A stretch of DNA of 55,131 bases. Origin: Arsukibacterium perlucidum DSM 18276. Its GTDB lineage: Bacteria > Pseudomonadota > Gammaproteobacteria > Enterobacterales > Alteromonadaceae. The stretch covers positions 1 through 55,131 of the forward strand of contig NZ_KB907726.1 in assembly GCF_000382165.1 (NCBI RefSeq). Direction: 5' to 3'. A model generated the notes under the pieces. The model searched no databases. It was not told where the DNA came from and saw only the letters and a program-made list of their open reading frames with translations. The stretch's first letter is position 1. Every line of letters starts with the position of its first letter. Shown one piece after another: positions 43,558-53,378 of this stretch. Position numbers and translations under genes: made by a program.

Positions 43558-44808
43558 ATGCAAGCTCAGCAACAAGGGTGGCGAGGCCGTTTGCAGGCGT
43601 TAGGCCCGGGTATTTTAATGGCGACAGCCGCTATTGGTGGATCGCATCTGGTGGCCTCTACCCAGGCTGGTGCGTTATTTGGCTGGCAGCTTATCTGGCT
43701 GATTCTGCTGGTGAATATCCTGAAATACCCATTCTTCCGGTTTGGTGTACAGTATACCCTCGAGCACAATGAGAGTTTGCTGCAGGGCTATCAGCGTAAG
43801 GGTAAGGCGTACTTTTACAGTTTTATTGGTTTAAATATTATTGCCGCTGTGGTTAACACTGCCGGGGTGTTATTGCTGACAGCCAGTCTGCTGCATTATG
43901 CCCTGCCGTGGCCGGTGGCGGTGCCACTGTTATGCGCCCTGATCCTGGTGGTCTGTCTGGCTATTTTGCTGCTGGGCCATTACCGGGCGTTGGATAAGGT
44001 TGCCAAGCTGATCATGTTACTGCTGACGGTAACTACCCTGGCAGCTGCTATTATCGCTGCCAGTAATGGCGCTAATGCCCCGGCCGACTTTGTTGGCCCG
44101 TCACCCTGGCAACTGGTTACCCTGGGTTTTTTGGTAGCGTTAATGGGCTGGATGCCAGCCCCGATTGAAATTTCAGCCATCAGCTCGCTATGGCTGAAAG
44201 CCAAGTTGCGCCAGCAGGCGATCAGCCGGCAACAAGGCTTATTTGACTTTAATCTTGGCTACTGGTTAACAGCGGCGTTGGCGCTGGTGTTTGTTAGTCT
44301 GGGTGCCCTGGTGCAGTATGGCTCGGAGCAGGAGATAGCGCTGGCCGGAGCGGCCTTTGCCCAGCAGCTGATTGGCATGTACGCCAGTACTATTGGCGAC
44401 TGGGCCCGGCCGCTGGTGGCATTAATTGCCTTTTTATGTATGTTTGGCACCACTATTACCGTGCTGGATGGCTACGCCCGTACCTTAAATGAATCTTTTA
44501 CCCTGCTTGGTTGGCAACAGCCAGGCAACCGACATAGCCTGAAAATTTGGCTGTTGGTTCAGGCAGCCAGTGGCATGGCGTTAATTTTATTCTTTAGTTC
44601 AGCCCTGGGCCCGTTACTTACTTTTGCCATGACTCTGGCGTTTTTAACTACGCCGGTATTCGCCTGGCTAAATTACAGCCTGATGGCTGGGGCGGGCAAA
44701 GGGGCTGACGGCCTGAACTGGCCGCTCAAATTACTAAGCTGGGCCGGCCTGGTGTATCTGACCGGCTTTGCTTTATTGTTTCTGGCCTGGTTTGGTGGTT
44801 TTCTATAA
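43558..44808 (+). CDS. Atypical NRAMP-fold divalent metal/ion transporter
   Basis: 416 residues, about 11 membrane helices in the NRAMP order. The start LGPGILMATAAIGGSHLVASTQAGA aligns with NRAMP helix 1, but the metal-binding DPGN is replaced by GGSH (residues 27-30). In helix 6 the usual MPHN is replaced by WMPAP (198-202). Canonical Mn/Fe ligands are therefore missing, so the substrate may be Mg, a proton-only function, or an organic solute. Single gene, convergent with ilvH by 5 bp. Confidence 0.75.
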   Translation: MQAQQQGWRGRLQALGPGILMATAAIGGSHLVASTQAGALFGWQLIWLILLVNILKYPFFRFGVQYTLEHNESLLQGYQRKGKAYFYSFIGLNIIAAVVNTAGVLLLTASLLHYALPWPVAVPLLCALILVVCLAILLLGHYRALDKVAKLIMLLLTVTTLAAAIIAASNGANAPADFVGPSPWQLVTLGFLVALMGWMPAPIEISAISSLWLKAKLRQQAISRQQGLFDFNLGYWLTAALALVFVSLGALVQYGSEQEIALAGAAFAQQLIGMYASTIGDWARPLVALIAFLCMFGTTITVLDGYARTLNESFTLLGWQQPGNRHSLKIWLLVQAASGMALILFFSSALGPLLTFAMTLAFLTTPVFAWLNYSLMAGAGKGADGLNWPLKLLSWAGLVYLTGFALLFLAWFGGFL

Positions 44809-44813
44809 CCTAC

Positions 44814-45305
44814 TTAAAGTGCCAGAGTTTTCTCACCGCGGGCAATGCCCGAGACGCCACTGCGCACCACTTCCAGGATCGGCGTGCCGGTTAATGCCTG
44901 AATAAAGGCATCCAGTTTATCGCTGGTACCCACTAGCTGCACGGTGTAGGTGCTGGCGGTAACGTCGATAATCTGGCCGCGGAAAATATCGGCGCAGCGT
45001 TTAACTTCATCGCGCTGGGCGCCGCTGGCTTTTACTTTAACCAGCATCAGCTCGCGTTCCAGATGCGGCGCGTCGTTTAAGTCGGTTAGTTTTACCACTT
45101 CAATCAGTTTGTGCAGCTGCTTGGTTATTTGCTCAATCACCTGATCATTACCATGGGTTACCAGGGTTAGTCGCGACAAGGTGGCGTCTTCCGTGGGGGC
45201 CACGGTTAGCGAGTCAATGTTGTAACCACGCTGGGCAAACAAGCCTACCAGCCGCGCCAGGGCGCCTGATTCGTTTTCCAGCAGCACAGAAATTATATGT
45301 CGCAT
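44814..45305 (-). CDS. ilvH: Acetolactate synthase III, small regulatory subunit
   Basis: 163 residues with an N-terminal ACT domain (MRHIISVLLENESGALARLVGLFAQRGYN is readable in two parts) and the C-terminal IlvH/N domain. Binds Val and confers feedback inhibition on IlvI. It directly follows ilvI with one base between them. Full length compared with the shorter IlvM at 27.6 kb. Confidence 0.95.
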   Translation of the reverse strand: MRHIISVLLENESGALARLVGLFAQRGYNIDSLTVAPTEDATLSRLTLVTHGNDQVIEQITKQLHKLIEVVKLTDLNDAPHLERELMLVKVKASGAQRDEVKRCADIFRGQIIDVTASTYTVQLVGTSDKLDAFIQALTGTPILEVVRSGVSGIARGEKTLAL

Positions 45306-45306
45306 G

Positions 45307-47046
45307 TTAAGTCCTCTCTGTTTTGCTTAAAAACATCTCATTCATCGCCCCACCCGGAATTTGCATCGGGTAAACGTGTTCTTTCGGGTCAATATGAATG
45401 TCGAGGAATACCAGCTGATCTTTCAGGGCAAACGCCCGTTCCAGCGCCGGCATAAGCTGCTCCGGTTCGGTTACCCGAATGCCAACATGGCCATAGGCTT
45501 CGGCCAGTTTGACAAAGTCGGGTAGTGAATCCATATAGGAGCTGGCATAGCGTGACTCATAGTTCATATCCTGCCATTGCTTAACCATGCCCAGATAGCC
45601 GTTATTCAGGTTGATGATTTTTACCCCGAGGCCATATTGTTTGCAGGTTGATAACTCCTGAATATTCATCTGGATAGAGCCCTCGCCGGTAACACATACC
45701 ACATCATCGTCAGGGAAATTCAGTTTTACCCCCATTGCTGCCGGCAGGCCAAAGCCCATAGTGCCGAGGCCGCCAGAGTTGATCCAGCGGTTTGGTTTAT
45801 TAAAGCCGTAGTACTGGGCGGCATACATCTGGTGCTGGCCAACATCGCTACAGATGAAAGCATTGCCTTTGGTAATTTTGCTAACCTGTTCAATCACATA
45901 TTGCGGTTTTAGTAAGGGCGAGTCGCTGTCATAGCGGCCACCGTGTACGGCGCGCCACTCATCAATTTGCTGCCACCATTTTTTTAAGGCGGCACTGTCC
46001 AGTTTCTTCTTCTTCTGCTGTAACAATTCCAGCATTTCAGAAAGTACCGGTTTTACCAGGCCCACGATCGGAATATGGGCATTGATGGTTTTACTGATAC
46101 TGGCCGGGTCGATGTCGATATGGATAATAGTGGCATCGGGGCAGAATTTTTTGGTGTTATTGGTTACCCGGTCGTCAAAGCGGGCACCGACTGCCAGAAT
46201 GAGATCGGCGTGGTGCATGGTCTGGTTAGCTTCATAGCTGCCATGCATGCCCAGCATGCCAATAAATTGTTTGTCGCTGGCCGGGTAACAGCCCAGGCCC
46301 ATCAGAGTGTTGGTAACCGGTAAATTCAGCAGTTGCGCCAGTTCAGTCAGCTCGTCAGATGCGCCGCCCATAATCACGCCGCCACCGGCATACAGAATGG
46401 GTTTTTTTGCGGCCAATAACGCAGTAATAGCCTTTTTGATCTGGCCACTGTGACCTTTTAATTTTGGCTGATACGAGCGTAGCTTCACTTCACTGGGGTA
46501 GTGGTATGGAAACGTCTGGCTCGGAATGGTCATATCTTTCGGGATATCGATCACCACCGGGCCGGGCCGGCCGCTTTGTGCGATATAAAAGGCCTTTTTA
46601 ATAATCGCCGGAATATCTTCCGGCCGGCGCACCGACATATTGTGCTTACAAATCGGCCGCGAAATGCCCAACATATCGGTTTCCTGAAAGGCATCGTCAC
46701 CAATTAAATGGCTCATTACCTGGCCGGTAAGCACCACCATCGGAATTGAATCCATATAAGCGGTAGCAATGCCGGTAACCGCATTGGTTGCGCCGGGACC
46801 CGAGGTGACCAGCACAACGCCGGCTTTACCGGTAGCCCTGGCATAGGCGTCGGCCATGTGAGTGGCCGCCTGCTCATGGCGCACCAGTACGTGTTTCACT
46901 TTGGATTGCTGAAATAGTGCATCGTAAATATGCAGCACTGCGCCACCAGGATAGCCATAAAGGTACTCTACCCCCTCATCGGCCAGCGCCCGGATAACCA
47001 TAGCGGCACCCGATAACATCTCGGTTTGTTTAGTTTGGCTTGTCAT
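45307..47046 (-). CDS. ilvI: Acetolactate synthase III, catalytic subunit
   Basis: 579 residues. Same reaction as IlvG but a distinct isozyme. [35 protein letters not shown] (ThDP Glu region), and the ThDP/Mg site [19 protein letters not shown] with [12 protein letters not shown] are intact. Encoded with ilvH on the minus strand. Together with ilvGM the organism has two acetolactate synthases with different small subunits. Confidence 0.96.
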   Translation of the reverse strand: MTSQTKQTEMLSGAAMVIRALADEGVEYLYGYPGGAVLHIYDALFQQSKVKHVLVRHEQAATHMADAYARATGKAGVVLVTSGPGATNAVTGIATAYMDSIPMVVLTGQVMSHLIGDDAFQETDMLGISRPICKHNMSVRRPEDIPAIIKKAFYIAQSGRPGPVVIDIPKDMTIPSQTFPYHYPSEVKLRSYQPKLKGHSGQIKKAITALLAAKKPILYAGGGVIMGGASDELTELAQLLNLPVTNTLMGLGCYPASDKQFIGMLGMHGSYEANQTMHHADLILAVGARFDDRVTNNTKKFCPDATIIHIDIDPASISKTINAHIPIVGLVKPVLSEMLELLQQKKKKLDSAALKKWWQQIDEWRAVHGGRYDSDSPLLKPQYVIEQVSKITKGNAFICSDVGQHQMYAAQYYGFNKPNRWINSGGLGTMGFGLPAAMGVKLNFPDDDVVCVTGEGSIQMNIQELSTCKQYGLGVKIINLNNGYLGMVKQWQDMNYESRYASSYMDSLPDFVKLAEAYGHVGIRVTEPEQLMPALERAFALKDQLVFLDIHIDPKEHVYPMQIPGGAMNEMFLSKTERT

Positions 47047-47351
47047 GGTGTTGTCTCATAGTTTTTTATAGCAAAAGCGTACGGCCAACGCTGGGTATTC
47101 AGCATTAGCTCAATAATCTGCAGCGCGCGAAATGACGCTGCCTGTTTGCTACGTGGACGGGTTGGTAACTATGGCGTTCTTGTTGTTGCTTCTTATGAAG
47201 TCGTATTATCTGAACGCTCTGATAATTTACGGGATGTCGGACGCAATGTCGATGGTTTTTTCAGATTTGCGGCAAGCTGCTCTGCGCTTGTAAAATACTG
47301 CCTCCGGCCACATAGTAAAGCCATTACGGCGAAATACAGGACCTGTTAGTT
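47047..47351. promoter_or_regulatory. Divergent region between ilvIH and cnoX
   Basis: 305 bp without a convincing gene. It holds several small inverted repeats: AGCGT/ACGCT near 47076-47092, GCAGCG/CGCTGC (47120-47125, 47136-47141) and ATTATC/GATAAT (47205-47210, 47221-47226). Both promoters must lie here. I looked for a leader peptide ahead of ilvI and found none. Lrp control of ilvIH is known in enterics but cannot be seen here. Confidence 0.35.
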
Positions 47352-48197
47352 ATGCAAAGCCCCATTGTTGAAGTCAATATCCAAAATGCCCGTGAGGTGC
47401 TGGAGCAATCGAATAAGCAGCTGGTACTGTTTCAGTTTCATTCGGCTCGCAGTGAAGGTTGCCAGCAGCTGACGCCCATTTTAACGGCGATAGTGCAGCG
47501 TTACCCACAGCAACTGCTGCTGGCCCGGGTAGATTGCGACCAGCAACAGGATTTAGCCATGCAGTTTGGCGTGCAGTCGCTGCCTACTGTGATGTTGATT
47601 AAAGGTGGCCGGCCGGTAGATGGCTTTGCCGGGGTAGAAACCGAGCAAGCCATTATGGCCCGCTTACAGTCTTATTTACCTAAGCCTGAAGATGAACTGA
47701 TTGCCCGGGCGCAGCAGTTTCTGGCCGAGCAAAACCCGGCTGAAGCTTACCCGTTATTTAAGCAAGCTGTAGATATCGCGCCAGAACGCGCTGAGCTGAA
47801 AGTCTGGCTGGCCGATACTGCAGTTAGCCTCGGCCAGTTGTCGCAGGCACAGGCACTGTTAGCCGAAGTAAAACTGGCCGATCAGGACAGTGTATATAAG
47901 GCCGTGGTTGCCAAATTGGAGCTGGCACAGGAAGCCGCCGATACCCCGGAAATCAGGGCGTTGGAACAGCAACTGGGGGCCAACCCCGATGACAACAGCA
48001 TTAAAGAGCAATTAGCAGTGCAGTATCAGGCAGCGCAGCGTAGTGAAGAAGCACTGGCCTTGTTACTGGGTATTTTGCAACTGGATCTCAACTACGGCGA
48101 CAGTAAAAAATTGTTTCTGGATATCCTGGCGGCCCTGCCTAAAGGGGATGCCGTGGCCAGCCAGTACCGGCGTAAACTGTATAGCCTGTTGTATTAG
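47352..48197 (+). CDS. cnoX: CnoX/YbbN-type thioredoxin-TPR co-chaperedoxin
   Basis: 281 residues. Thioredoxin fold (1-110) in which the active site is SEGC (S34, C37) rather than CGPC, as in E. coli YbbN (SxxC). The cis-Pro is in LPTVML. A C-terminal TPR-like helical domain (about 115-281) follows. CnoX proteins hold unfolding proteins during oxidative (HOCl) stress and hand them to GroEL or DnaK, protecting cysteines from overoxidation. The methyltransferase gene follows after 9 bp. Confidence 0.85.
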   Translation: MQSPIVEVNIQNAREVLEQSNKQLVLFQFHSARSEGCQQLTPILTAIVQRYPQQLLLARVDCDQQQDLAMQFGVQSLPTVMLIKGGRPVDGFAGVETEQAIMARLQSYLPKPEDELIARAQQFLAEQNPAEAYPLFKQAVDIAPERAELKVWLADTAVSLGQLSQAQALLAEVKLADQDSVYKAVVAKLELAQEAADTPEIRALEQQLGANPDDNSIKEQLAVQYQAAQRSEEALALLLGILQLDLNYGDSKKLFLDILAALPKGDAVASQYRRKLYSLLY

Positions 48198-48206
48198 TGG
48201 CCGCTG

Positions 48207-49436
48207 GTGACTGAAACGTCGGCACTGCAGCAAGCTTTTGTAGCATGTAGCACACTGCTTACCCAATACCGGCAGTACTGGCAGCTGGTGCCTTTTGCCT
48301 GCCAGCAATTGCCATGGCAAAACCCGGTGCTTGAGCAAAAGATATTAAGTCTGTCGGAGCAGGACCTGAGTGCTATTGACCAGAGTCTGGTGTTGCAGCA
48401 ACAGCATTTTGGTGAGTTATTTGCAGGCTTATTTGCCTTAAATGACTATGTGGCCGAAGCGAATTCCGGGCTATCTGCTCGCGGACTTAAAAAAGTGCCG
48501 TTCTGGCTGGCCAATGGTATTGGCGGGCGTAAACTTGAGCAAATTGACGCGTTCGCCAGGCAATTGCCGCCAAGCGCCCGACCGATGTTGGAATGGTGCG
48601 CTGGTAAAGGCCACCTGGGCCGGTTACTGGCCTGGCAGTTTCAGCGGCCGGTAACCAGTATTGAATGGCAACAACAGCTTTGTGTTGATGGCAGCGCATT
48701 AGCCGCTCAGTTTGATATTCCGCAACACTTTGTCCATGCTGATGTGCTGACCGCAGCGGGCAGCGCCATATTGGCGCCGCAGCAGCAGGTGCTGGCGCTG
48801 CATGCCTGTGGTCAGTTGCATATTCAGTTGCTGCAGCAAGCGGTAGCCATTGGCTCTGAAGAATTGCACCTTGTGCCCTGTTGTTATCATTTAATTCCTG
48901 ACGAGCACTATCTGCCGTTATCGAAACTTGCCCGGCAACATGATGTAGCGCTAAGCCAGCATGACTTAAAACTGGCCGTGCAGGGCCAGGTTACCGCTGG
49001 TGCCCGCGTTGAAAAGCTGCGCTATACCGAAGTGCAGTGGCGTCTGGCCTATCAGGCGCTGCGGGCAGAGCTCAGCGGTGACAGTCACTACCGGCCGCTG
49101 TCCTCGGTTGCCAAGCATTGGTTTAGCGGTGACTTTGCCGATTTTTGCCGTTGGGCGGCCGCGCAGCATCAGCTAAGCCTGCCGGCAGCGCCGGATTGGC
49201 AGTTCTATCTGAACAAAGGAGCAGAGCATGCTGCGCTGGTGCGCCGGATTGAACTGGTCAGGCATCTGTTCCGGCGGCCACTGGAGCTCTGGCTGGTGCT
49301 GGATCGCGCCTTGTACCTGGAACAACATGGCTATCAGGTGCGGTTAGCTGCGTTTTGTGATTATCAGGTTACACCGCGCAATCTGCTGATCCAGGCCTCC
49401 CTTAAAGCGACAACACAGCCAAGCTTAGCAAGCTAG
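48207..49436 (+). CDS. METTL25/RRNAD1-like SAM-dependent methyltransferase
   Basis: 409 residues from a GTG at 48207. The SAM motif is MLEWCAGKGHLGRLLAW (near 130), with LALHACGQLHIQLLQQA and VPCCYHLIP further on; this LHACG plus CCYHL combination is that of the METTL25/RRNAD1 methyltransferase-like family. Probable nucleic-acid or protein methyltransferase; substrate unknown. Its last 12 bases overlap the convergent acyltransferase gene. No clear ribosome site precedes the GTG, so start is uncertain by a few codons. Confidence 0.72.
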   Translation: MTETSALQQAFVACSTLLTQYRQYWQLVPFACQQLPWQNPVLEQKILSLSEQDLSAIDQSLVLQQQHFGELFAGLFALNDYVAEANSGLSARGLKKVPFWLANGIGGRKLEQIDAFARQLPPSARPMLEWCAGKGHLGRLLAWQFQRPVTSIEWQQQLCVDGSALAAQFDIPQHFVHADVLTAAGSAILAPQQQVLALHACGQLHIQLLQQAVAIGSEELHLVPCCYHLIPDEHYLPLSKLARQHDVALSQHDLKLAVQGQVTAGARVEKLRYTEVQWRLAYQALRAELSGDSHYRPLSSVAKHWFSGDFADFCRWAAAQHQLSLPAAPDWQFYLNKGAEHAALVRRIELVRHLFRRPLELWLVLDRALYLEQHGYQVRLAAFCDYQVTPRNLLIQASLKATTQPSLAS

Positions 49437-50354
49437 TTGCTGTTCGGTGCCGGCCAGTTGCTCTTGCTGATAAAATGCTTGAATTTGCAGATCTTTAGCC
49501 TGCCAGCGCTGGTTTAACCATTGCTGAAACCGCTCGCGAAAGACCGGATCATTAAAGTAATCGCCAATTACCTGCTCATCTACTGCCAGCACATCGGCTT
49601 TAATTACAATCCGTTTTAAGCGTCCCATCAGCATATCTAACGCGACATGCTGTTGGTTATCGGGGTAAATTAAGGTCAAATCCAGAATGGCATTAAATTG
49701 CTCGCCCATGCTGGCCAGGGTAAAGGCGATACCACCGGCTTTCGGTGGTAATAAATACTGAAACGGGCTTTTTTTCGCCAGGCGTTTTTGCTCGGTACAG
49801 CGGCTGCCCTCAACAAAATTAATAATGGTAGTGGGTACTGTTAAAAATTTGGCGCAAGATTTACGCGTGGTGGCAATATCTTTACCTTTTAAATGCGGAT
49901 ATTTGGCCAGGGTTGCCGCGCTATAGCGTTTCATATAAGGCATATCGAGCGCCCAGCAGCCCGTTCCTAAAAAAGGCACCCACTTTAGCTGATCTTTTAA
50001 AAAAAACTTTGGCTCAGGAATCAGCTTATGGGCGAAGCCACTGACAACCGGAATATCCAGCCAGCTTTTATGATTAGCTATCAATAAGTACCAGCTTTCC
50101 CGGTCCAGAGTTTGCTCGCCGCTAATCTGCCAGTCGACATTGTTAAACAAATTTATCAGGCCGGTGTTAACGATGGTCCAGCCGCGGAAACAGCCACGGC
50201 CTGCCATTGCCAGCATCCGGTGCACGCCTTTAAAAGGCAATAACAGCTTAATAATGCCAATAGGAGTAACCACGATACCCCAGAACGCCAGATTCAGGGC
50301 AAAACAACTAAAGCTGACAGGTAACAGCAGCCAGCCCGGTAAAAAGCTTAACAT
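49425..50354 (-). CDS. LPLAT acyltransferase, YihG-like (second of tandem pair)
   Basis: 309 residues from the ATG at 50354, which overlaps the stop of the upstream paralogue (TGATG). 1-acylglycerol-3-phosphate acyltransferase fold: the catalytic NHKSWLD (H-x4-D), then FVEGSRCT as the substrate motif. An N-terminal hydrophobic helix anchors it at the inner membrane. The frame opens at 50408 but the extra residues are not like the paralogue. It resembles YihG-type acyltransferases, which remodel phospholipid acyl chains. Confidence 0.85.
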   Translation of the reverse strand: MLSFLPGWLLLPVSFSCFALNLAFWGIVVTPIGIIKLLLPFKGVHRMLAMAGRGCFRGWTIVNTGLINLFNNVDWQISGEQTLDRESWYLLIANHKSWLDIPVVSGFAHKLIPEPKFFLKDQLKWVPFLGTGCWALDMPYMKRYSAATLAKYPHLKGKDIATTRKSCAKFLTVPTTIINFVEGSRCTEQKRLAKKSPFQYLLPPKAGGIAFTLASMGEQFNAILDLTLIYPDNQQHVALDMLMGRLKRIVIKADVLAVDEQVIGDYFNDPVFRERFQQWLNQRWQAKDLQIQAFYQQEQLAGTEQQLAC

Positions 50355-51247
50355 CAGCCTGCTCCTTTCTGCACCAATCCGGCCAAATCCTGATCTTTTT
50401 GCTGCCATAACTGGTTAACCCACTGCTGAAACCGTTCGCGGTAAACCGGGTCGTTATAGTCGCCGATCAAATCGTTGGTGATTGGTAATACGTTAATGTT
50501 TACTGTTATATCACGAACTTTACCGGAAATATAATCCCAGAAACTGGGGATCCCCTGCGGGTAATGAATGGTTACATCCAGCATTTTATGCAGCTGCGTG
50601 CCCATTGCACCCAATACAAATGCGACACCACCGGCTTTAGGTTTTAATAGATGGCGAAAAGGCGATTGCTGACGGTCATGCTTCTCCTTAGTGAAGCGGG
50701 TGCCCTCGACAAAATTCATAATAGTGGTCGGTTTAAACTGAAACTTGCGACAGGCTTTGCGGGTAGTTTCAATATCCTTACCCTGTAAATGAGGATTCTT
50801 CTGCAAAAAACTCTTGCTATAGCGTTTCATAAACGGGAAATCGAGCGCCCACCAGCAAATACCCAGTAATGGCACATAAATCAGTTCTTTTTTCAGAAAA
50901 AATTTTATAAATGGAATTTTGTGGTTAAAAATATTCTGCAACACCAGAATATCAGCCCATGACTGATGGTTGGCCAGAATCAGGTACCAGTCTTTGCGTG
51001 ACAGCTGCTCCAGCCCCTGTACATTCCAGCGGATACGGGTAAACAGTGCGGTAGTGAAGTTATTGACGCTGATCCAGGCCACGGCACAGGCATCCAGCAG
51101 GTATGTCATCCAGCTTTGCCAGCGGCTAACAGGTGGCAGTTTTAATATTGCCAGAATGACTACCGGAACAAACCAGAACAGCGTGTTAAAAAAGTACAAT
51201 AACACTGACAATACGCCAACTACGGGCTTTGGAAGAAACGATAACAT
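50354..51247 (-). CDS. LPLAT acyltransferase, YihG-like (first of tandem pair)
   Basis: 297 residues, MLSFLPKPVVGVLSVLLYFF at the start. Catalytic NHQSWAD (H-x4-D), FVEGTRFT, and PKAGGVAFVLGAMG are close to the downstream copy; both end with an N-D-P-V-(Y/F)-R-E-R-F-Q-Q-W block. Predicted to acylate lysophosphatidic acid at the inner membrane. The two genes look like a tandem duplication, translationally coupled. Confidence 0.85.
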   Translation of the reverse strand: MLSFLPKPVVGVLSVLLYFFNTLFWFVPVVILAILKLPPVSRWQSWMTYLLDACAVAWISVNNFTTALFTRIRWNVQGLEQLSRKDWYLILANHQSWADILVLQNIFNHKIPFIKFFLKKELIYVPLLGICWWALDFPFMKRYSKSFLQKNPHLQGKDIETTRKACRKFQFKPTTIMNFVEGTRFTKEKHDRQQSPFRHLLKPKAGGVAFVLGAMGTQLHKMLDVTIHYPQGIPSFWDYISGKVRDITVNINVLPITNDLIGDYNDPVYRERFQQWVNQLWQQKDQDLAGLVQKGAG

Positions 51248-51304
51248 AGCGCACCTGATTATTTAGTGCTGCCTGGCTGGCAACAGGAAATAAGTTTAAG
51301 ACAA

Positions 51305-51329
51305 ACAGAGCAGCCAATGGCTGCTCTGT
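51305..51329 (-). terminator. Intrinsic terminator of speA
   Basis: ACAGAGCAGCC and GGCTGCTCTGT form a perfect 11-bp stem with an AAT loop. On the minus strand it is followed by UUGUCUU. It lies 28 bp past the speA stop. Confidence 0.8.
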
Positions 51330-51356
51330 ACTAGTCCGATCAGTGGCTATTCTAGC

Positions 51357-53243
51357 TTAATCTTCGAAATAGGTATAACCATAAACGCCGGATTTAAGCT
51401 CATCCAGTAAGGCATCTTTCTGTTCGGCGTTCATGTCCAGCTTTGCCAGCTGTTTACTGTATGACATCAGTAGTTTAGTAGCATCAAACTGCACATAGCG
51501 CAGCACATCGGCTACCGTATCCCCTTTAATGATATTCGTCAGCTTGTAACCGCCATCATCGGTCAGTTCAACGTGCACTGAGTCGGTATCGCCAAACAGG
51601 TTATGTAAGTCACCTAAAATTTCCTGATAGGCGCCGACCATAAACATGCCCAGTAAGTATTGCTCGTCTTCTTTATAAACCGGCAGTGGCAGGCTGGATT
51701 CAATACCGTTACCGTCGGCATAGCTTTTCAGCTGGCCGTCCGAGTCGCAGGTTATGTCCTGAATAATTGCCCGGTGATCCAGTGGTTCCAGCATCCGTTC
51801 CAGTGGCATTACCGGAAACAGCTGGTCGATACCCCAGGCATCGGGCATCGATTGAAACAATGAGAAATTAACGAATAGCTTATCGGCCAGTTTTTCATTC
51901 AGTTCATCATGAATAGCCCGGTGTGAGCGGGCGGACAAATCTAAGTTAGCCCGCACTTTATTAATGGTGGCAAAGTAAATTTGCTCCAGCAGTGACCAGT
52001 CCTGCAGCGTCAGCAGGCCATGCACATACTGGGCATGAGCATCGGTAAAATAGTGGATGGCATCATGGTAGGCCTCAACTGCCGAGCGTGGGGTTACGTT
52101 CTGATAGGCTTCCCAAAGACCCAGGATCACAGTAGGCGCATCTTCGCTTGGCTCAGGCAGATTTACTAAGCCCGGCGCCCGTTCAATATCAATGGCATCA
52201 GTCACCAGCACGGCATGGTGCGCAGTCATGGCCCGGCCCGATTCGGTAATAATATCCGGGTGCGGTAAGTCGTATTCGTCGCAGACTTCTTTTAACCCAT
52301 TAACCACATTACGGGCATATTCCATCATGGTGTAGTTCATCGAGCAGGCTGAACGCGATTTCGAGCCTTCATAGTCGACTCCTAAACCACCGCCAACATC
52401 AACTGTGGTAATAGGCACACCTAAGGTACGCAGCTCGGCATAGTGGCGGGCACATTCGCGAATAGCATTATGAATATCGCGGATATTGGCAATTTGCGAA
52501 CCGATATGAAAATGGACTAACTGCAGTAAATCGAGCTTGCCTGCGGCACGCAGTACATCAATTGCCTGCAATACCTGGGTGGCAGTTAAGCCAAATTTAC
52601 CTTTTTCGCCACCGGTATTCTGCCACTTACCTTTACCGACTGAGTTTAAGCGAATGCGAATGCCGATACGTGGCGCGGCGCCTAAATTATCAATTTCCCG
52701 CAACAGGGTTTTCAGCTCAGATAATTTTTCTACCACCACATACACAGTATGGCCCATCATCTGGCCAATAGTCGCTAAGCGCAAAAACTCGCTGTCTTTA
52801 TAACCGTTGCAGACAATTTGCAGTGGCTTTTCAGTCACGCCTAAAATGGCCATCAGCTCGGGCTTACTGCCTGCTTCCAGGCCCACTTTACCGCTTTCGT
52901 GGCTGATTAACCGTTTAACTACCGAGAACTGCTGGTTAACCTTAATTGGGTAAACGGCGGTATACTGGCCTTGATAGTCTTTTTCTGCTTTGGCATTTCT
53001 GAATGACTTAATCAGGGTATCAACCCGGTGCTGTAATATATCGGTAAAGCGCACCAGGACCGGTAAGGTCAGGCCTTCTTCTTTAAAACGGTTGGTCAGT
53101 TCAGGAAAGCTGATGCCCGCCTTACTGTGATCCTGGTCCGGATAAGCAATTAAATTGCCATCCTGGTTCACATCAAAATAGCCCTCACTCCATACGGCAA
53201 CGTTATAAATAGAACGTGCTTTTTCAATACCCCAATCAGCCAT
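51357..53243 (-). CDS. speA: Biosynthetic arginine decarboxylase
   Basis: 628 residues, full length. PLP-dependent fold III decarboxylase making agmatine from arginine, the first step of one putrescine route. The PLP Lys is K101 in AVYPIKVNQQ. Other features: HFHIGSQIAN, VDVGGGLGVDYEG, and the C-terminal half with SMPDAWGIDQLFPVMPLERM. It diverges from speE with about 135 bp between them. No agmatinase (speB) or AdoMet decarboxylase (speD) gene is in this window. Confidence 0.96.
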   Translation of the reverse strand: MADWGIEKARSIYNVAVWSEGYFDVNQDGNLIAYPDQDHSKAGISFPELTNRFKEEGLTLPVLVRFTDILQHRVDTLIKSFRNAKAEKDYQGQYTAVYPIKVNQQFSVVKRLISHESGKVGLEAGSKPELMAILGVTEKPLQIVCNGYKDSEFLRLATIGQMMGHTVYVVVEKLSELKTLLREIDNLGAAPRIGIRIRLNSVGKGKWQNTGGEKGKFGLTATQVLQAIDVLRAAGKLDLLQLVHFHIGSQIANIRDIHNAIRECARHYAELRTLGVPITTVDVGGGLGVDYEGSKSRSACSMNYTMMEYARNVVNGLKEVCDEYDLPHPDIITESGRAMTAHHAVLVTDAIDIERAPGLVNLPEPSEDAPTVILGLWEAYQNVTPRSAVEAYHDAIHYFTDAHAQYVHGLLTLQDWSLLEQIYFATINKVRANLDLSARSHRAIHDELNEKLADKLFVNFSLFQSMPDAWGIDQLFPVMPLERMLEPLDHRAIIQDITCDSDGQLKSYADGNGIESSLPLPVYKEDEQYLLGMFMVGAYQEILGDLHNLFGDTDSVHVELTDDGGYKLTNIIKGDTVADVLRYVQFDATKLLMSYSKQLAKLDMNAEQKDALLDELKSGVYGYTYFED

Positions 53244-53378
53244 TACGATTCCTTAAAAATTTCTCTGCCAGATAGTGTAAAGCCTATGCCGGTAAGCTGC
53301 AGCAAAAAACGATAAAAATTTGTTTGTTGCCGCCCATACAGGCAAAATATGCGACCTATACGTATAAGGGGAATAAAG

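Noticed and set aside
47146..47349. 67-codon plus-strand ORF between ilvI and cnoX
   Set aside because: No ribosome site, no known motif, and it overlaps the region where both divergent promoters must lie. I also tested it as a leader peptide for ilvI on the other strand and found no run of branched-chain codons.
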